Source: Sphingomonas sp. HF-S4 (GTDB lineage Bacteria; Pseudomonadota; Alphaproteobacteria; Sphingomonadales; Sphingomonadaceae). Taken from it: a stretch of 64,000 nt of DNA. Below are positions 1 to 8,790 of this stretch, in pieces. Position 1 is the stretch's first letter. The number at the start of each line of letters is the position of its first letter. The stretch is taken from NCBI RefSeq assembly GCF_032911445.1, contig NZ_JAWJEJ010000001.1:3286001-3350000 (forward strand), given 5' to 3'. Under the pieces are notes generated by a model. It was given only the letters and a program-made list of their open reading frames with translations, made no database searches and was not told the DNA's origin. Position numbers and translations under genes: made by a program.

Positions 1-527
1 CCGGTCGCGATCACCCAGCGCCACGGCTTGAAGCCGCGAACATAGGAAACCTTCGGCTTTGCGCCCGAACCGTCGGGCAGCTTGAAATTATACGATACGA
101 AGCCGGCGCCGTCGGTGGTCGCGCGCTGGATCATCTCGCGATAATGGAGCTTGCCATCGGCGTCGGTATCGTCGGCGACGTTCTTGCCCACCTTCTCCGG
201 CTTGACCGGATGCATGATCATGTTGTGGTCGTTGTCGAGGATGAAGAAGTAATCGTCCTTGCCGAAGCGCATCGAGCGGATCGCCTCCTTGGCGGCGTCC
301 TGGGCCTGCTCGCGAGTCATCCGGCCGGCCTTTTCCTCGGCCTCGAAGCGTTCGAACTGGCTGTAGGCAACGTCGAGCGTCTGCTTGGTGCGGTCGTTGA
401 AGCTCTGGTTGAGCGCGCTATCGAGCCGACTGACCGACAGGCCGAGCACAAGCAGCAGCCCGAGCAGCGACGCCGCGCCGATCGTCAGAATGCGCTTACC
501 AATATTCATTCGCGCGAGCAGCGCCAT
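1..527 (-). CDS. Cache-domain sensory protein, probable methyl-accepting chemotaxis protein (5' part)
   Basis: This is the N-terminal 175 residues of a gene running off the left edge. It starts at the ATG complementary to 525-527 (MALLARMNIGKR). A transmembrane helix spans about residues 15-33. It is followed by an extracytoplasmic single Cache region with the typical DDYFFILDNDHNMIMHPVKP segment near residues 88-107 and a KLHYREMI stretch. Such domains bind small ligands and are found in chemoreceptors and some histidine kinases. The signalling domain lies outside the window, so chemoreceptor is the likeliest reading, not proven. Its promoter must lie in 528-638. Confidence 0.75.
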   Translation of the reverse strand, partial: MALLARMNIGKRILTIGAASLLGLLLVLGLSVSRLDSALNQSFNDRTKQTLDVAYSQFERFEAEEKAGRMTREQAQDAAKEAIRSMRFGKDDYFFILDNDHNMIMHPVKPEKVGKNVADDTDADGKLHYREMIQRATTDGAGFVSYNFKLPDGSGAKPKVSYVRGFKPWRWVIAT

Positions 528-638
528 CTTCAATCTCCAGACCCTTTGCCTGAAGATTATAGAGGGTTCGGCGCGCGACCCTCGGGCGCTAGGGGAATTC
601 CCTTAGGGAAAGCCCGGTAGGGTTGGCGCACCCGGCAG

Positions 639-1349
639 CTAGGCGGCGCGGCCCATCTCCTCCAAATAGAGGCTCTCCAGTTCGACCGCGGTGATGTCCG
701 CCGCGTCGATCATCCGCCGCAGCCGGCCCTCGCGCATCAGCCCGATCCGCGTGCCGACTTCGCGGGCACGGAACAGGTCGTGCGTCACCATCAGCACCGC
801 CGCGCCGGCATTGCGCTGGCGCACGACCAGCGCGTGGAATTCGGCCGAGGCCTGCGGATCGAGGCCCGAAGTCGGCTCGTCGAGCAGCAGCGCGCGTGCC
901 TGCTTGGCGATCGCGAGCGCGATCCCGACCTTCTGGCGCATCCCCTTCGAATAGCCCGATGCGCGGCGGTCCATCGCCGCCTCGGCGAGCCCCGCCTGGG
1001 CCAGGCACTGGCGCAGATGCCCAGGCGAGCGATCCTCGATCCCCGACAGCGCGGCGAAATAAGCGAGGTTCTCGAGCCCGCTCAGCTCGCCGAACAATGC
1101 GATCTGCTCGGGCACGTACAGCAGTTTGCGCTTGGTGCCGGTGCGATCTCTGCGGACGTCGACGCCGTCGACGCGCGCCTCCCCTGAACTCGGTTCGAGG
1201 AAGCCGAGGAACAGGTTGATCGTCGTCGTCTTGCCCGCGCCATTGGCGCCGAGCAGGCAGACGATCTCGCCGGGCGCGACGCGCAGTTCGAGCGCATCGA
1301 GCGCGCGATAGGTTCCGAAATCCTTGGTGAGGGCAACGGCTTCGAGCAT
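639..1349 (-). CDS. ABC transporter ATP-binding protein
   Basis: A 236-residue nucleotide-binding subunit. Walker A is GANGAGKT at residues 34-41, the signature region is the non-canonical GYSKG at 132-136, Walker B is LLLDEP near 154-159 and the H-loop His is in VTHDL near 190. It is the last gene of a four-gene operon, 9 bases after the second permease, and presumably energises both permeases. The NosF/CcmA-like architecture suits ABC-2 exporters. The substrate cannot be read from the sequence, but the receptor at the head of the operon points to a siderophore or peptide. Confidence 0.9.
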   Translation of the reverse strand: MLEAVALTKDFGTYRALDALELRVAPGEIVCLLGANGAGKTTTINLFLGFLEPSSGEARVDGVDVRRDRTGTKRKLLYVPEQIALFGELSGLENLAYFAALSGIEDRSPGHLRQCLAQAGLAEAAMDRRASGYSKGMRQKVGIALAIAKQARALLLDEPTSGLDPQASAEFHALVVRQRNAGAAVLMVTHDLFRAREVGTRIGLMREGRLRRMIDAADITAVELESLYLEEMGRAA

Positions 1350-1358
1350 GATATTTCC

Positions 1359-2741
1359 TCAGAGCAGCTTGGCGGCGCCGCCGCGAAGGCGAAGCGCGGC
1401 GAGCGTGAGCAGCAGGGTGGTGAGCAGGAGCAGCGCGATCAGGTCTGCCGCCAGGGGCGCCGCACGGGACGGCTCGGCAAAGGCGAAGCGCGGCAGCCCG
1501 CCGTCATAGTCGGCGAGGGTCATCAGACGACCGCTGTCCATCCAGTCGAAGGCGAGCCGCCGCGCCGCGCCGGCGAATTGACGTGCCTGATCCTGGAAGG
1601 CGATGGCTCGCGTAGCGTCGGTGCCGGCGATCCGGTCGAGCGCGTCCTGCGCGATCACCGCCGGAGACAGGAAACGCAGCCCCTCCGCCAGCCCGCGATG
1701 CGCATCCCGTTGGCCGGCATGGGCGCGGTGGATCGGGCCGAGCCGCGCGTCTCGCTGGGCGATCTCGCCGCGGCTGTGCCAGAGCGATGCGGGGTAGAGG
1801 TTGCGCGGCTCGCCCGTCGCGGCGACGCGCGCGGCGGCGGCGTTGGCGGCGCGGACTTCGAGCCCGGCGGTGCGGATCGCGTTGGTGTACGCCATGTCCG
1901 ATGGCGGCGGTGCCGATAGGTCCGCCGCCGCGGCGATCGCGCCGGGAAGCAGCACGACGATCGCGAGCCATGCCGTGCCGCTCGCCAGCGCCGCAGTGGT
2001 CGAGGCGCGGACGACCAGGTTGATCAGGCTGGTGAGCGCGATCCAGAACGCCCCGTACGCCAGCACCACTGCGGCGAAGCGCGCCAGGTCGCCGGCATCG
2101 CGCGCGCCGGTCAGCAGAAGCGCGGCGACTGCGATCAGCACGGCTCCCACCAGCAGCGAGCCGCCGCGGACGACCGCGCGCGCAAGAATCAGCTGCCCCG
2201 GCGTTACCGGCTGGGCGAGCTGGAACCGCGCGCTGCCATTCTCGACGTCGCGCGACCAGAAGTCGTATGTCGCGGCGATCAGCAGCAGCGGCAGGAGCAC
2301 GACGATCACGAAGGCGAGGTCGAACCGCCCCGCGGCAAGCACCGACGGGCTCTCCAGCCCCGCCATATGCGCGTCGAAGATCGTGTACGGATCGAGGAAC
2401 GGCGCGATGCTGGCGGCGGCCGGATACCCCTCGGCCTGTCCCGCCGAGACCGCGGCGAGCGGCGCGCCCGGCAGACCGGCGCGGAACGGCAGCGCGGTTG
2501 CGTAGATCAGCCCGAAATTGGGCTGTTCGCCTTTGGCCAGCGTCGCTGCGAAACTCTCGCGCCGCTTGGCCGTGATCTCGGCGGCCTCGGCGACCGCCTG
2601 GTGCACCGCGCTCTCGCGCGACTCCGCCCAACGCGCACCGGTGAAGGCGGCATAGCAGGCGAGCAAAGCGAACAGCACCAACGCGATGCGCAGCACCGGA
2701 TCGCGCCAGGCGCGGATCCCTTCGAGTTGGGCGATGGTCAT
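1359..2741 (-). CDS. ABC-2 type permease, DUF3526 family (second copy)
   Basis: A 460-residue inner-membrane protein with an N-terminal helix at about residues 15-35, a large periplasmic loop, and a cluster of hydrophobic helices with a final one near residues 430-450. The loop-rich layout matches DUF3526 ABC-2 permeases. Its start overlaps the end of the upstream permease by four bases (ATGA type), so the two are translationally coupled and probably form a heterodimer. The conserved-looking segment around YDFWSRDVENGSARF resembles the coupling region of NosY-like permeases. Function as an exporter is inferred from the family. Confidence 0.8.
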   Translation of the reverse strand: MTIAQLEGIRAWRDPVLRIALVLFALLACYAAFTGARWAESRESAVHQAVAEAAEITAKRRESFAATLAKGEQPNFGLIYATALPFRAGLPGAPLAAVSAGQAEGYPAAASIAPFLDPYTIFDAHMAGLESPSVLAAGRFDLAFVIVVLLPLLLIAATYDFWSRDVENGSARFQLAQPVTPGQLILARAVVRGGSLLVGAVLIAVAALLLTGARDAGDLARFAAVVLAYGAFWIALTSLINLVVRASTTAALASGTAWLAIVVLLPGAIAAAADLSAPPPSDMAYTNAIRTAGLEVRAANAAAARVAATGEPRNLYPASLWHSRGEIAQRDARLGPIHRAHAGQRDAHRGLAEGLRFLSPAVIAQDALDRIAGTDATRAIAFQDQARQFAGAARRLAFDWMDSGRLMTLADYDGGLPRFAFAEPSRAAPLAADLIALLLLTTLLLTLAALRLRGGAAKLL

Positions 2742-4168
2742 GCGCTGGCCTTTCCAAGGCGGCGCGCGGCCGCGAAAGCGAGCAAGGTGGCAAAGCCCGA
2801 CCAGAGCGCGAGGATCGCCAGGTCGATCCAGTGCCGGTCGAGCGCCTCGTGCATCTGCGGTGCGGCCGGGGCGAACTTGGCGTCGCGCGTGATCGCGGCG
2901 ACATCGGCAAGGTACAGGCCTTCGCTGCCGTCCTTCGGGCGGTGGATGATCGCGCGGTTGAGCGTCTGGACCAGCGCGTAGCGGAAGCCGTCGGCCTGTT
3001 CGAGGAAGCGGCGATGCGCGTGCTGGTCGCTCTGCGCCAGCGCCGCCGACCAGGGCCGGATCGCCTGGAAGGGCGAGAGCAACGCAAAGCCGCGCTGGAT
3101 CGCGGCTTGGCTTTCGTATCCGTCATAGAGCGCGGCGAATTCGCGGCGATAGATCTGGGTCGACAAAGCCTCGCCGTGGAACAGCGACACGCCGTTGAAA
3201 TCGACCGGCAGGTCCTCGATCCGCGTCACGCCATAGCGCTTCATCGTGTCCTGACGCAGCCGTTCGAGCCGGGCGTCGCGTGGATCGTGCCCGCTCGGGC
3301 CTTCGAGCACGGCCTTGGTTACCGCGGCCTCGAACGCCGGTCCCGACAGCGTCGGCGCGAGCGCCTCGGCCGCCGAGGGCGCGATCCGCGGCACGAACAG
3401 CGTCGCCATCGCCCAGAAGCCGAGCAGCACGACGAGCGCGGTCCGCGCCGACGCGAACGCCGCCGAGGCGGCGAGCGTCAGCGCGGCGAAGGCGAAGAGA
3501 TACAGGCCGTAGCCGAGCAGCATCCACAGCAAGGCAACGAAATCCGCCGCAGCGCCCCCGGCGAGCCACAGCGACGCCGACCCGGCGACGCCCGCCACCA
3601 GCGGGAGCAGCGCGACGGTGGCGCCGAGCCCCGCCAGCCGCCCCGCCATCAGTGCGGTGGGCGCAACGCCCGCGGCAAGCTCCTGGCGCAGCAGTCCGCG
3701 CGCGCGCTCGCCCGAAAAGGCGGCGAAGCCCGACAGGATGACGAGCAGGGGCGCGAGCATTTGGAGCATCGTCGCCGGGCTCAGCCCGCTGAAGCGATCG
3801 AGCGCGGTGCCGCCGTCGATCGCCCGGCTGCGCGCCGGATTGTTGGCGTGCGCCTCGAGCTTGAGCGACGTACCGAGCTGGGGCAGCAGCCCCGGGTCGA
3901 TCGTCGCCAGCGGCGATACCGGCTTGAACAGATAGCGCCCGAAATGCGCGGCGCCGTGCGGGTGGGCGGGCCCCTGCGCCGCCCAGACGCGCGCCTCCTC
4001 GGCCTGGGCGAGGCGACGTTCGCCTTCGCGCGCGCCGTGGAGCGCGGCGGCGGCGATCGCCGCGGCGGCGAGCGCGAGCAGCAATGCCGCCCCCAGCACC
4101 GCGAGCCGGCGGTCGCGCACCAGCAGCCGCCATTGCTGCCCCGCAATGACGGGCAGGAGCCCGGCCAT
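2738..4168 (-). CDS. ABC-2 type permease, DUF3526 family (first copy)
   Basis: A 476-residue permease with an N-terminal helix (about 18-42), a long periplasmic region (about 43-130), then helices through the middle and a last one near 445-465. FSGERARGLLRQ near residues 150-161 parallels SRDVENGSARF in the second permease, supporting homology of the pair. Its ATG overlaps the TGA of the upstream TonB-dependent receptor by one base (TGATG), so the outer-membrane receptor and the inner-membrane transporter are made from one transcript. Confidence 0.8.
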   Translation of the reverse strand: MAGLLPVIAGQQWRLLVRDRRLAVLGAALLLALAAAAIAAAALHGAREGERRLAQAEEARVWAAQGPAHPHGAAHFGRYLFKPVSPLATIDPGLLPQLGTSLKLEAHANNPARSRAIDGGTALDRFSGLSPATMLQMLAPLLVILSGFAAFSGERARGLLRQELAAGVAPTALMAGRLAGLGATVALLPLVAGVAGSASLWLAGGAAADFVALLWMLLGYGLYLFAFAALTLAASAAFASARTALVVLLGFWAMATLFVPRIAPSAAEALAPTLSGPAFEAAVTKAVLEGPSGHDPRDARLERLRQDTMKRYGVTRIEDLPVDFNGVSLFHGEALSTQIYRREFAALYDGYESQAAIQRGFALLSPFQAIRPWSAALAQSDQHAHRRFLEQADGFRYALVQTLNRAIIHRPKDGSEGLYLADVAAITRDAKFAPAAPQMHEALDRHWIDLAILALWSGFATLLAFAAARRLGKASA

Positions 4169-6318
4169 CAGTAGTTCGCCCGCAGCGTCAGCAGGAAATT
4201 CCGCGGCTCGCCGTAGAAATTGTACGTGTTGATCGATCCGACGCGCTGGAAATAGACCTTGTCGAACACGTTGTTCGCGCTGACGAACGCCCAGACATTG
4301 GGGCTGAACCGCCAGCCGAGCAGCGCACCGGCCACCGCGAACGGCGCCTGCTCGCGGACGCCGGGCACGCCGCCGGCCACCACGCTGCTCTGTCCGTTGA
4401 CGCTGACCGCCGCAAACGCGCCGCCGAGCACCGCCGGTTCGTAGCGCGCATAGAATTTATACTGGTGGCGCGGCGTGTTGAGGTCGAAGACCGCGCCGGT
4501 CTGCGCCGCAGTGCCGACCTCGAACTGCGTTTTCACATTGGTGTAGCTCGCGACCAGGTCTAGCCCGGCGATGGGATTGCCGGTGACTTCCAACTCCAAA
4601 CCTTCGACCTTGACCACGCCGGCCTGGACGAAGAAGCCGGGATTGGCGGTGTCCTGGAGCGCGCGGTTCTCGTCCTTGCTGCGGAACACCGCGGCGCTGG
4701 CGTTGAGCTTGCCCCCCAGGAAGCGGCCCTTGAGCCCGGCCTCATATTGGTTGCCCACGCGCGGATCGAGCACCGTGCCGTCGGCGCGTAGCGCTGTCTG
4801 GGGATTGAAGATATCCGAATAGCTGCCGTAGAGCGTGACGTTCTCGGCCAGATGCAGCACCGCGCCGATGCTCGGGGTGAATTGCCCGCGCGCGCGGGCG
4901 CCATCGACGAAATCGGTGACCGGCGAGGGCGCGATCCCCCGCGTCTTATTAGTATAGTCGCTGATCCGCCCCCCCGCGACGACGGTGAGTCCATCGAAGG
5001 GTCGCAGCCGAAGCTGGGCGTGGAAGCCGCTCTGCTGCAGGTCGGTCTCGCTGCCCGAGGTGTAGATCGCCGGCGCGAGCGGGATCGCATCGGGGTTGAG
5101 GATCGAATAGCGGCCGACCGAAGTCTGGCTGCGCGCGAGGAACGAGGTCGTCCGGTTGTCCCAGCTATAGCCGACCGCCAGCTCGTGCTCGCGCCCGAAC
5201 AGCGTGAAGGGCCCAGTGGCGTAGGTATCGACTGCGGTCTTGCCGTTCACGCCGCGGCTGCGACGGTTCACGTAATGGGCGGTCAGCGTGTCGGGATCGA
5301 CCCCGGTGCCGGGCTGGATGAACGCGTCTTCCCAGGCGCGCGGGATATCGCGATGGAGCGCGCGCACGACCACCGACCAGTCGCCGATCTGCTGCTTCAC
5401 CTCGCCCGCATATTCGGTCGTGGTCTCGGTGAAGCGATTGCTGCTGGGCAGATGCTGGAAATCGCGCGGAAGATCGAGGAACTGGTCGGTCAGCGGATGC
5501 CGCGTCCCATTGGCGTGCAGGCCATAGGCCGGCTGGCCGTTCATCGGCGTATTGGCCTTGGTGTCCTGATAGCTGAGCGACGCCCCGATCGTCGTCGTCG
5601 AGGTCAGATCGAAGTCGAGCGCGCTATAGGCCGTGAGCTTGCGCGTGTGCGACTTGGCCTGGAAGAAATCACGGTCGTGCAGCGCGCCAACCGCGCGCAG
5701 CCGCAGCCGCCCGGCCGCATCGACCGGCCCGCCGATGTCGAATTCGCCGCGATAGTTGTTCCACGACCCCGCCGAGAACGCCGTGGAGGCCGCGAACCGG
5801 TCTTGTCCGCGCTTGCGGATCAGGTTGATCGTGCCGCCGGGCGAACCAGACCCGCGGAACAGACCCGTCGGCCCACGCTGCACTTCGAGCCGTTCGTAGA
5901 TCACCAGGTCGAACTCGGGCACGCCCGACGAGAAGGTCGAGGGCACACCGTCATAGGCGTAATCGAGCACGAAGCCGCGCGCGCGGTAATCGGGATTGGT
6001 GCCGTCGAACGGCATCACCGTGACGCCGGTCACCTGCTGGAGCGCCTCGCCGATGGTGAAGAGGTTGCGGTCCTCGATCTGCGCGCGCGTGACCACGCTG
6101 ATCGACTGCGGGACTTCGATCAGCGCCGCCGGGGTCTTGCCGGCGACCGCGGCCTTTTCTGGCGCATAGCTGTCATCCTCGCGGATGCCGGTAACGACGA
6201 TGTCGGAGCGGTGCGCGGCGTCGCTGTCGGCGGTCTGTGCGAGCGCGGGCATGGCAAGCAGGGGCAGGCCGAGCATCAGCCCGGTTCGCACGGATAGGTT
6301 CTTCAAAACGACCCCCAT
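4168..6318 (-). CDS. TonB-dependent siderophore receptor
   Basis: A 716-residue outer-membrane receptor. A signal peptide ends near AMPALAQ (residue 28), then a TonB-box-like DIVVTGI, a plug domain (about 55-165, with PQSISVVTRAQIEDR and QRGPTGLFRG motifs) and a long beta barrel ending in LTLRANY. The PQSISV start of the plug is typical of ferri-siderophore receptors (FhuA/FpvA group). The ATG at 6316-6318 has little ribosome-binding sequence, and a TTG at 6304-6306 preceded by a G-run is an alternative. It heads the operon with two DUF3526 permeases and an ATPase. The ligand is unknown. Confidence 0.9.
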   Translation of the reverse strand: MGVVLKNLSVRTGLMLGLPLLAMPALAQTADSDAAHRSDIVVTGIREDDSYAPEKAAVAGKTPAALIEVPQSISVVTRAQIEDRNLFTIGEALQQVTGVTVMPFDGTNPDYRARGFVLDYAYDGVPSTFSSGVPEFDLVIYERLEVQRGPTGLFRGSGSPGGTINLIRKRGQDRFAASTAFSAGSWNNYRGEFDIGGPVDAAGRLRLRAVGALHDRDFFQAKSHTRKLTAYSALDFDLTSTTTIGASLSYQDTKANTPMNGQPAYGLHANGTRHPLTDQFLDLPRDFQHLPSSNRFTETTTEYAGEVKQQIGDWSVVVRALHRDIPRAWEDAFIQPGTGVDPDTLTAHYVNRRSRGVNGKTAVDTYATGPFTLFGREHELAVGYSWDNRTTSFLARSQTSVGRYSILNPDAIPLAPAIYTSGSETDLQQSGFHAQLRLRPFDGLTVVAGGRISDYTNKTRGIAPSPVTDFVDGARARGQFTPSIGAVLHLAENVTLYGSYSDIFNPQTALRADGTVLDPRVGNQYEAGLKGRFLGGKLNASAAVFRSKDENRALQDTANPGFFVQAGVVKVEGLELEVTGNPIAGLDLVASYTNVKTQFEVGTAAQTGAVFDLNTPRHQYKFYARYEPAVLGGAFAAVSVNGQSSVVAGGVPGVREQAPFAVAGALLGWRFSPNVWAFVSANNVFDKVYFQRVGSINTYNFYGEPRNFLLTLRANY

Positions 6319-6579
6319 ATAGATTCGCGTGACAATATATCATCGCGCATATGGTCGGTTTGCGGGATGCGCAAGCCTCATTGCCGGCCGCAACGAAATC
6401 CCTTTAAATCAAGGCATATTTAACCGAGAAAACTACTCCGCCTCGAAAGCCCTGCTGATGAATCGATGCAGAAAGCTTTTGTGTGCATCGCGCTGCAGCG
6501 GCTGTGCAGGCACCGGCATCGAGAAATGCCTGGCGGCGCGAGGAATTGCGAATTGCGATCCAGCTCGATGCGATTAGGG
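6319..6579. other. intergenic region with the receptor-operon promoter
   Basis: 261 bases between the receptor start and the stop of tonB. The part next to the receptor (6319-6440) is AT-richer than its surroundings and must hold the operon promoter. No convincing Fur or other iron-regulator palindrome could be seen by eye. A short open frame on the plus strand has no ribosome site and looks accidental. Confidence 0.4.
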
Positions 6580-7371
6580 CTAGCGAGCGCGACGCCTCCG
6601 CGGGGGTGCCGCTTCGGCAGGCTCGGCGCGGATCATCCAGCTATGGTTCTCGACGATCGTCGCGGGCACCGGCCTCCCCCGCGCATCGCGCGACGGCCGG
6701 AAGCGGAAGCGCGCCTCGATCAACCGGCACGTCGTCGCATCCAGCTCAGCGCTGCCGCTCGATCGCGTGATTTCGCAGTCGCGCACTCGACCATCGGTCC
6801 ACACCAGATATCGCACCCCTACGGTGCCGCCGATCCCGGCCTCCGCCGCGCCGTCCGGATAGTCCGAATCCTTCAGCCCTCCCCGCACCCAGCGCGGCGG
6901 TGTCTCCGCCCCGCCATCGCCGCTGCCGTCCCCCTCGCCACCGCTACCGCGCCCGTCGCCCTCGCCGCCGGCACCCGTTCCGGGCCCAAGTACGTCTGCA
7001 CTCCCCGCGGATGGATCGCTGCCCGTCCCCGCGACCGGCGCCGCGATCACCGGGTTCGGAACCGGCAGGGGAATGACCGGGATCGGCGCGACCATTTCGG
7101 TGGGCTCGGAGCGGATATTGGGCGGCGAGGCTGCGCCTTCGGGCCGGCTGCTAGGCACTCGATGCTCCTGGAGCTTTTCGCGCGGCGGCGGGGGCGGCTC
7201 GGGCCCGACGTCGAAGGTCGTGAGCGCTTCATCGGGGGGAGCGCCCCGGCTGAGGGCAAGGCCCAGCACCAGCGCATAGCCGAGCGCCGCGGTCAGCCCC
7301 GCCGCAACGGCGGCCCCCCTGGCCCGCTGCCCTCGCGTCGATCCTCCATAGTCCATTGCCGCAACCGCCAT
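6580..7371 (-). CDS. energy transducer TonB-like protein
   Basis: A 263-residue protein with one N-terminal transmembrane helix (about residues 18-38), a Pro/Glu- and Gly-rich periplasmic linker with a GP-EPPPPP stretch, and a C-terminal TonB domain (about 165-255: DYPDGAAEAGIGGTVGVRYL, then GRVRDCEI and FRFRPSRDARG). It would couple the proton-motive force to outer-membrane receptors such as the neighbour at 4168-6318. I start at ATG 7369-7371. A longer frame exists upstream but would overlap the dihydroorotase end; ATG 7354-7356 is another option. No ExbB/ExbD genes are nearby. Confidence 0.85.
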   Translation of the reverse strand: MAVAAMDYGGSTRGQRARGAAVAAGLTAALGYALVLGLALSRGAPPDEALTTFDVGPEPPPPPREKLQEHRVPSSRPEGAASPPNIRSEPTEMVAPIPVIPLPVPNPVIAAPVAGTGSDPSAGSADVLGPGTGAGGEGDGRGSGGEGDGSGDGGAETPPRWVRGGLKDSDYPDGAAEAGIGGTVGVRYLVWTDGRVRDCEITRSSGSAELDATTCRLIEARFRFRPSRDARGRPVPATIVENHSWMIRAEPAEAAPPRRRRAR

Positions 7372-7423
7372 TTGCCGAACCCGGCATAGCAACGTGCGGC
7401 GCAGCGTCAGGGATGCACGCGCC

Positions 7424-8746
7424 TTAGCCGAAGTCCACCGACTCGAAACGGACCGGCGCGCCGATCGCCGCCTCGGCAAGCTGCCCGTCCCACATCACCC
7501 GATTGCCGCGGATGATTGTCCCCAGCGGCTTGCCTGTCAGCGTCATGCCCGTAAACGGCGACCAACCGCAGCGCGAGGCGAGCCATTCGTCCTTGATCGT
7601 CCAACGCGCCTTGAGATCGACCACCGTAAAGTCGGCATCATACCCCACGGCTACGCGGCCCTTGCCGGCGATCCCGAAGATCCGATGCGGCCCCGCGCTG
7701 GTCAGGTCGATCAGCCGCTGGAGCGTCAGCCGCCCCTCGGCGACATGGTTGAGCATCAGCGGCAGCAGCGTCTGCACGCCGGGCATGCCGCTCGGGCTCG
7801 CCGGATACTCTCTGGCCTTTTCTTCGCGGGTGTGCGGCGCATGATCCGATCCCAGCACGTCGGGTACGCCCTGGCGCAGCCATTCCCACAGCCCGTCGCG
7901 GTGCGCGCCCGACCGGATCGGCGGGTTCATCTGCGCATAGGTGCCCAGCCGCGGATAGGCGTCCTCGCCCGCCAGCGTCAGGTGCTGGGGCGTGACTTCG
8001 CACGTCGCGATGTCCTTGTGCTGTCCGAGCAATTCGAGTTCGGCCGGCGTGGTGACGTGGAGCACATGGATCCGCCGCTTGGCCTCTCGCGCCAATCGCA
8101 GGATGCGCCGCGTCGCCAGGATCGCGCTCTCATCGTCGCGCCACACCGGATGCGACGACGGATCGCCCGCCACGCGCGCGTCCGCCCGCGCGTTCATCCG
8201 GTCCTCGTCCTCGGCATGGATCGCCACCCGGCGATGCCCCGAAGCGAGCACCCGCGCCAGATTGGCATCGTCCGAGACCAGCAGGTCGCCGGTCGACGCG
8301 CCCATGAAGATCTTGACCCCCGCCGTCCCCGGCAGCCGCTCGAGCTCGGCGAGGGCCGCGGCATTGTGATTTGTCGCGCCGACATAGAAAGCGTGGTCGC
8401 ACCACATCCGCCCCTTGGCGCGCGCCAGCTTGTCTTCGATCGCCTCGGCGCTGTCGGTATTGGGCTTGGTGTTGGGCATCTCGAATACGGCAGTCACGCC
8501 GCCGAGCACCGCCGCGCGGCTGCCGCTCTCGAGATCTTCCTTGGCCTCGAGCCCAGGCTCGCGGAAATGGACCTGGCTGTCGATCACCCCAGGCAGCACG
8601 TCGAGTCCGGTGCAGTCCACCGTCTCGCCGGCATCGCCCACGGTGCCGATCGCCACGATCCGCCCGTCGCGCACTCCGACATCCACTTGCGCCGGGCCGC
8701 CGGGCAAATGCACACGGCCACCGGTAAGCTTGAGATCGACGGTCAT
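7424..8746 (-). CDS. pyrC: dihydroorotase (class I type amidohydrolase)
   Basis: A 440-residue cyclic amidohydrolase that would form dihydroorotate in pyrimidine synthesis. Metal-site motifs: DSQVHFREPG near residues 59-68, HAED, HVTTPAELELL and SDHAPH. In most class I enzymes the first motif is D-x-H-x-H, while here the first His is Gln. This variant is known in other dihydroorotase-like proteins but leaves room for an altered metal site. The start at 8744-8746 is chosen for the AGAGG eight bases upstream. It is divergent from ygfZ with a 44-base gap. Allantoinase or hydantoinase activity is less likely. Confidence 0.82.
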   Translation of the reverse strand: MTVDLKLTGGRVHLPGGPAQVDVGVRDGRIVAIGTVGDAGETVDCTGLDVLPGVIDSQVHFREPGLEAKEDLESGSRAAVLGGVTAVFEMPNTKPNTDSAEAIEDKLARAKGRMWCDHAFYVGATNHNAAALAELERLPGTAGVKIFMGASTGDLLVSDDANLARVLASGHRRVAIHAEDEDRMNARADARVAGDPSSHPVWRDDESAILATRRILRLAREAKRRIHVLHVTTPAELELLGQHKDIATCEVTPQHLTLAGEDAYPRLGTYAQMNPPIRSGAHRDGLWEWLRQGVPDVLGSDHAPHTREEKAREYPASPSGMPGVQTLLPLMLNHVAEGRLTLQRLIDLTSAGPHRIFGIAGKGRVAVGYDADFTVVDLKARWTIKDEWLASRCGWSPFTGMTLTGKPLGTIIRGNRVMWDGQLAEAAIGAPVRFESVDFG

Positions 8747-8790
8747 CACTGCCTCTTTCGTCTTGCCTGCCCGCCCCCTACCTGTTCGCC

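Noticed and set aside
4852-6297. Long open frame antisense to the TonB-dependent receptor
   Set aside because: Arg/Gly-rich composition with no domain; it is the expected shadow of a GC-rich gene on the other strand.
6319-6440. Fur or iron-responsive box before the siderophore receptor
   Set aside because: No sequence close to a known Fur, Irr or RirA box could be found by eye, although regulation by iron is likely.
6329-6577. Short plus-strand open frame between receptor and tonB
   Set aside because: No ribosome site, Cys-rich random composition, and it occupies the receptor promoter.
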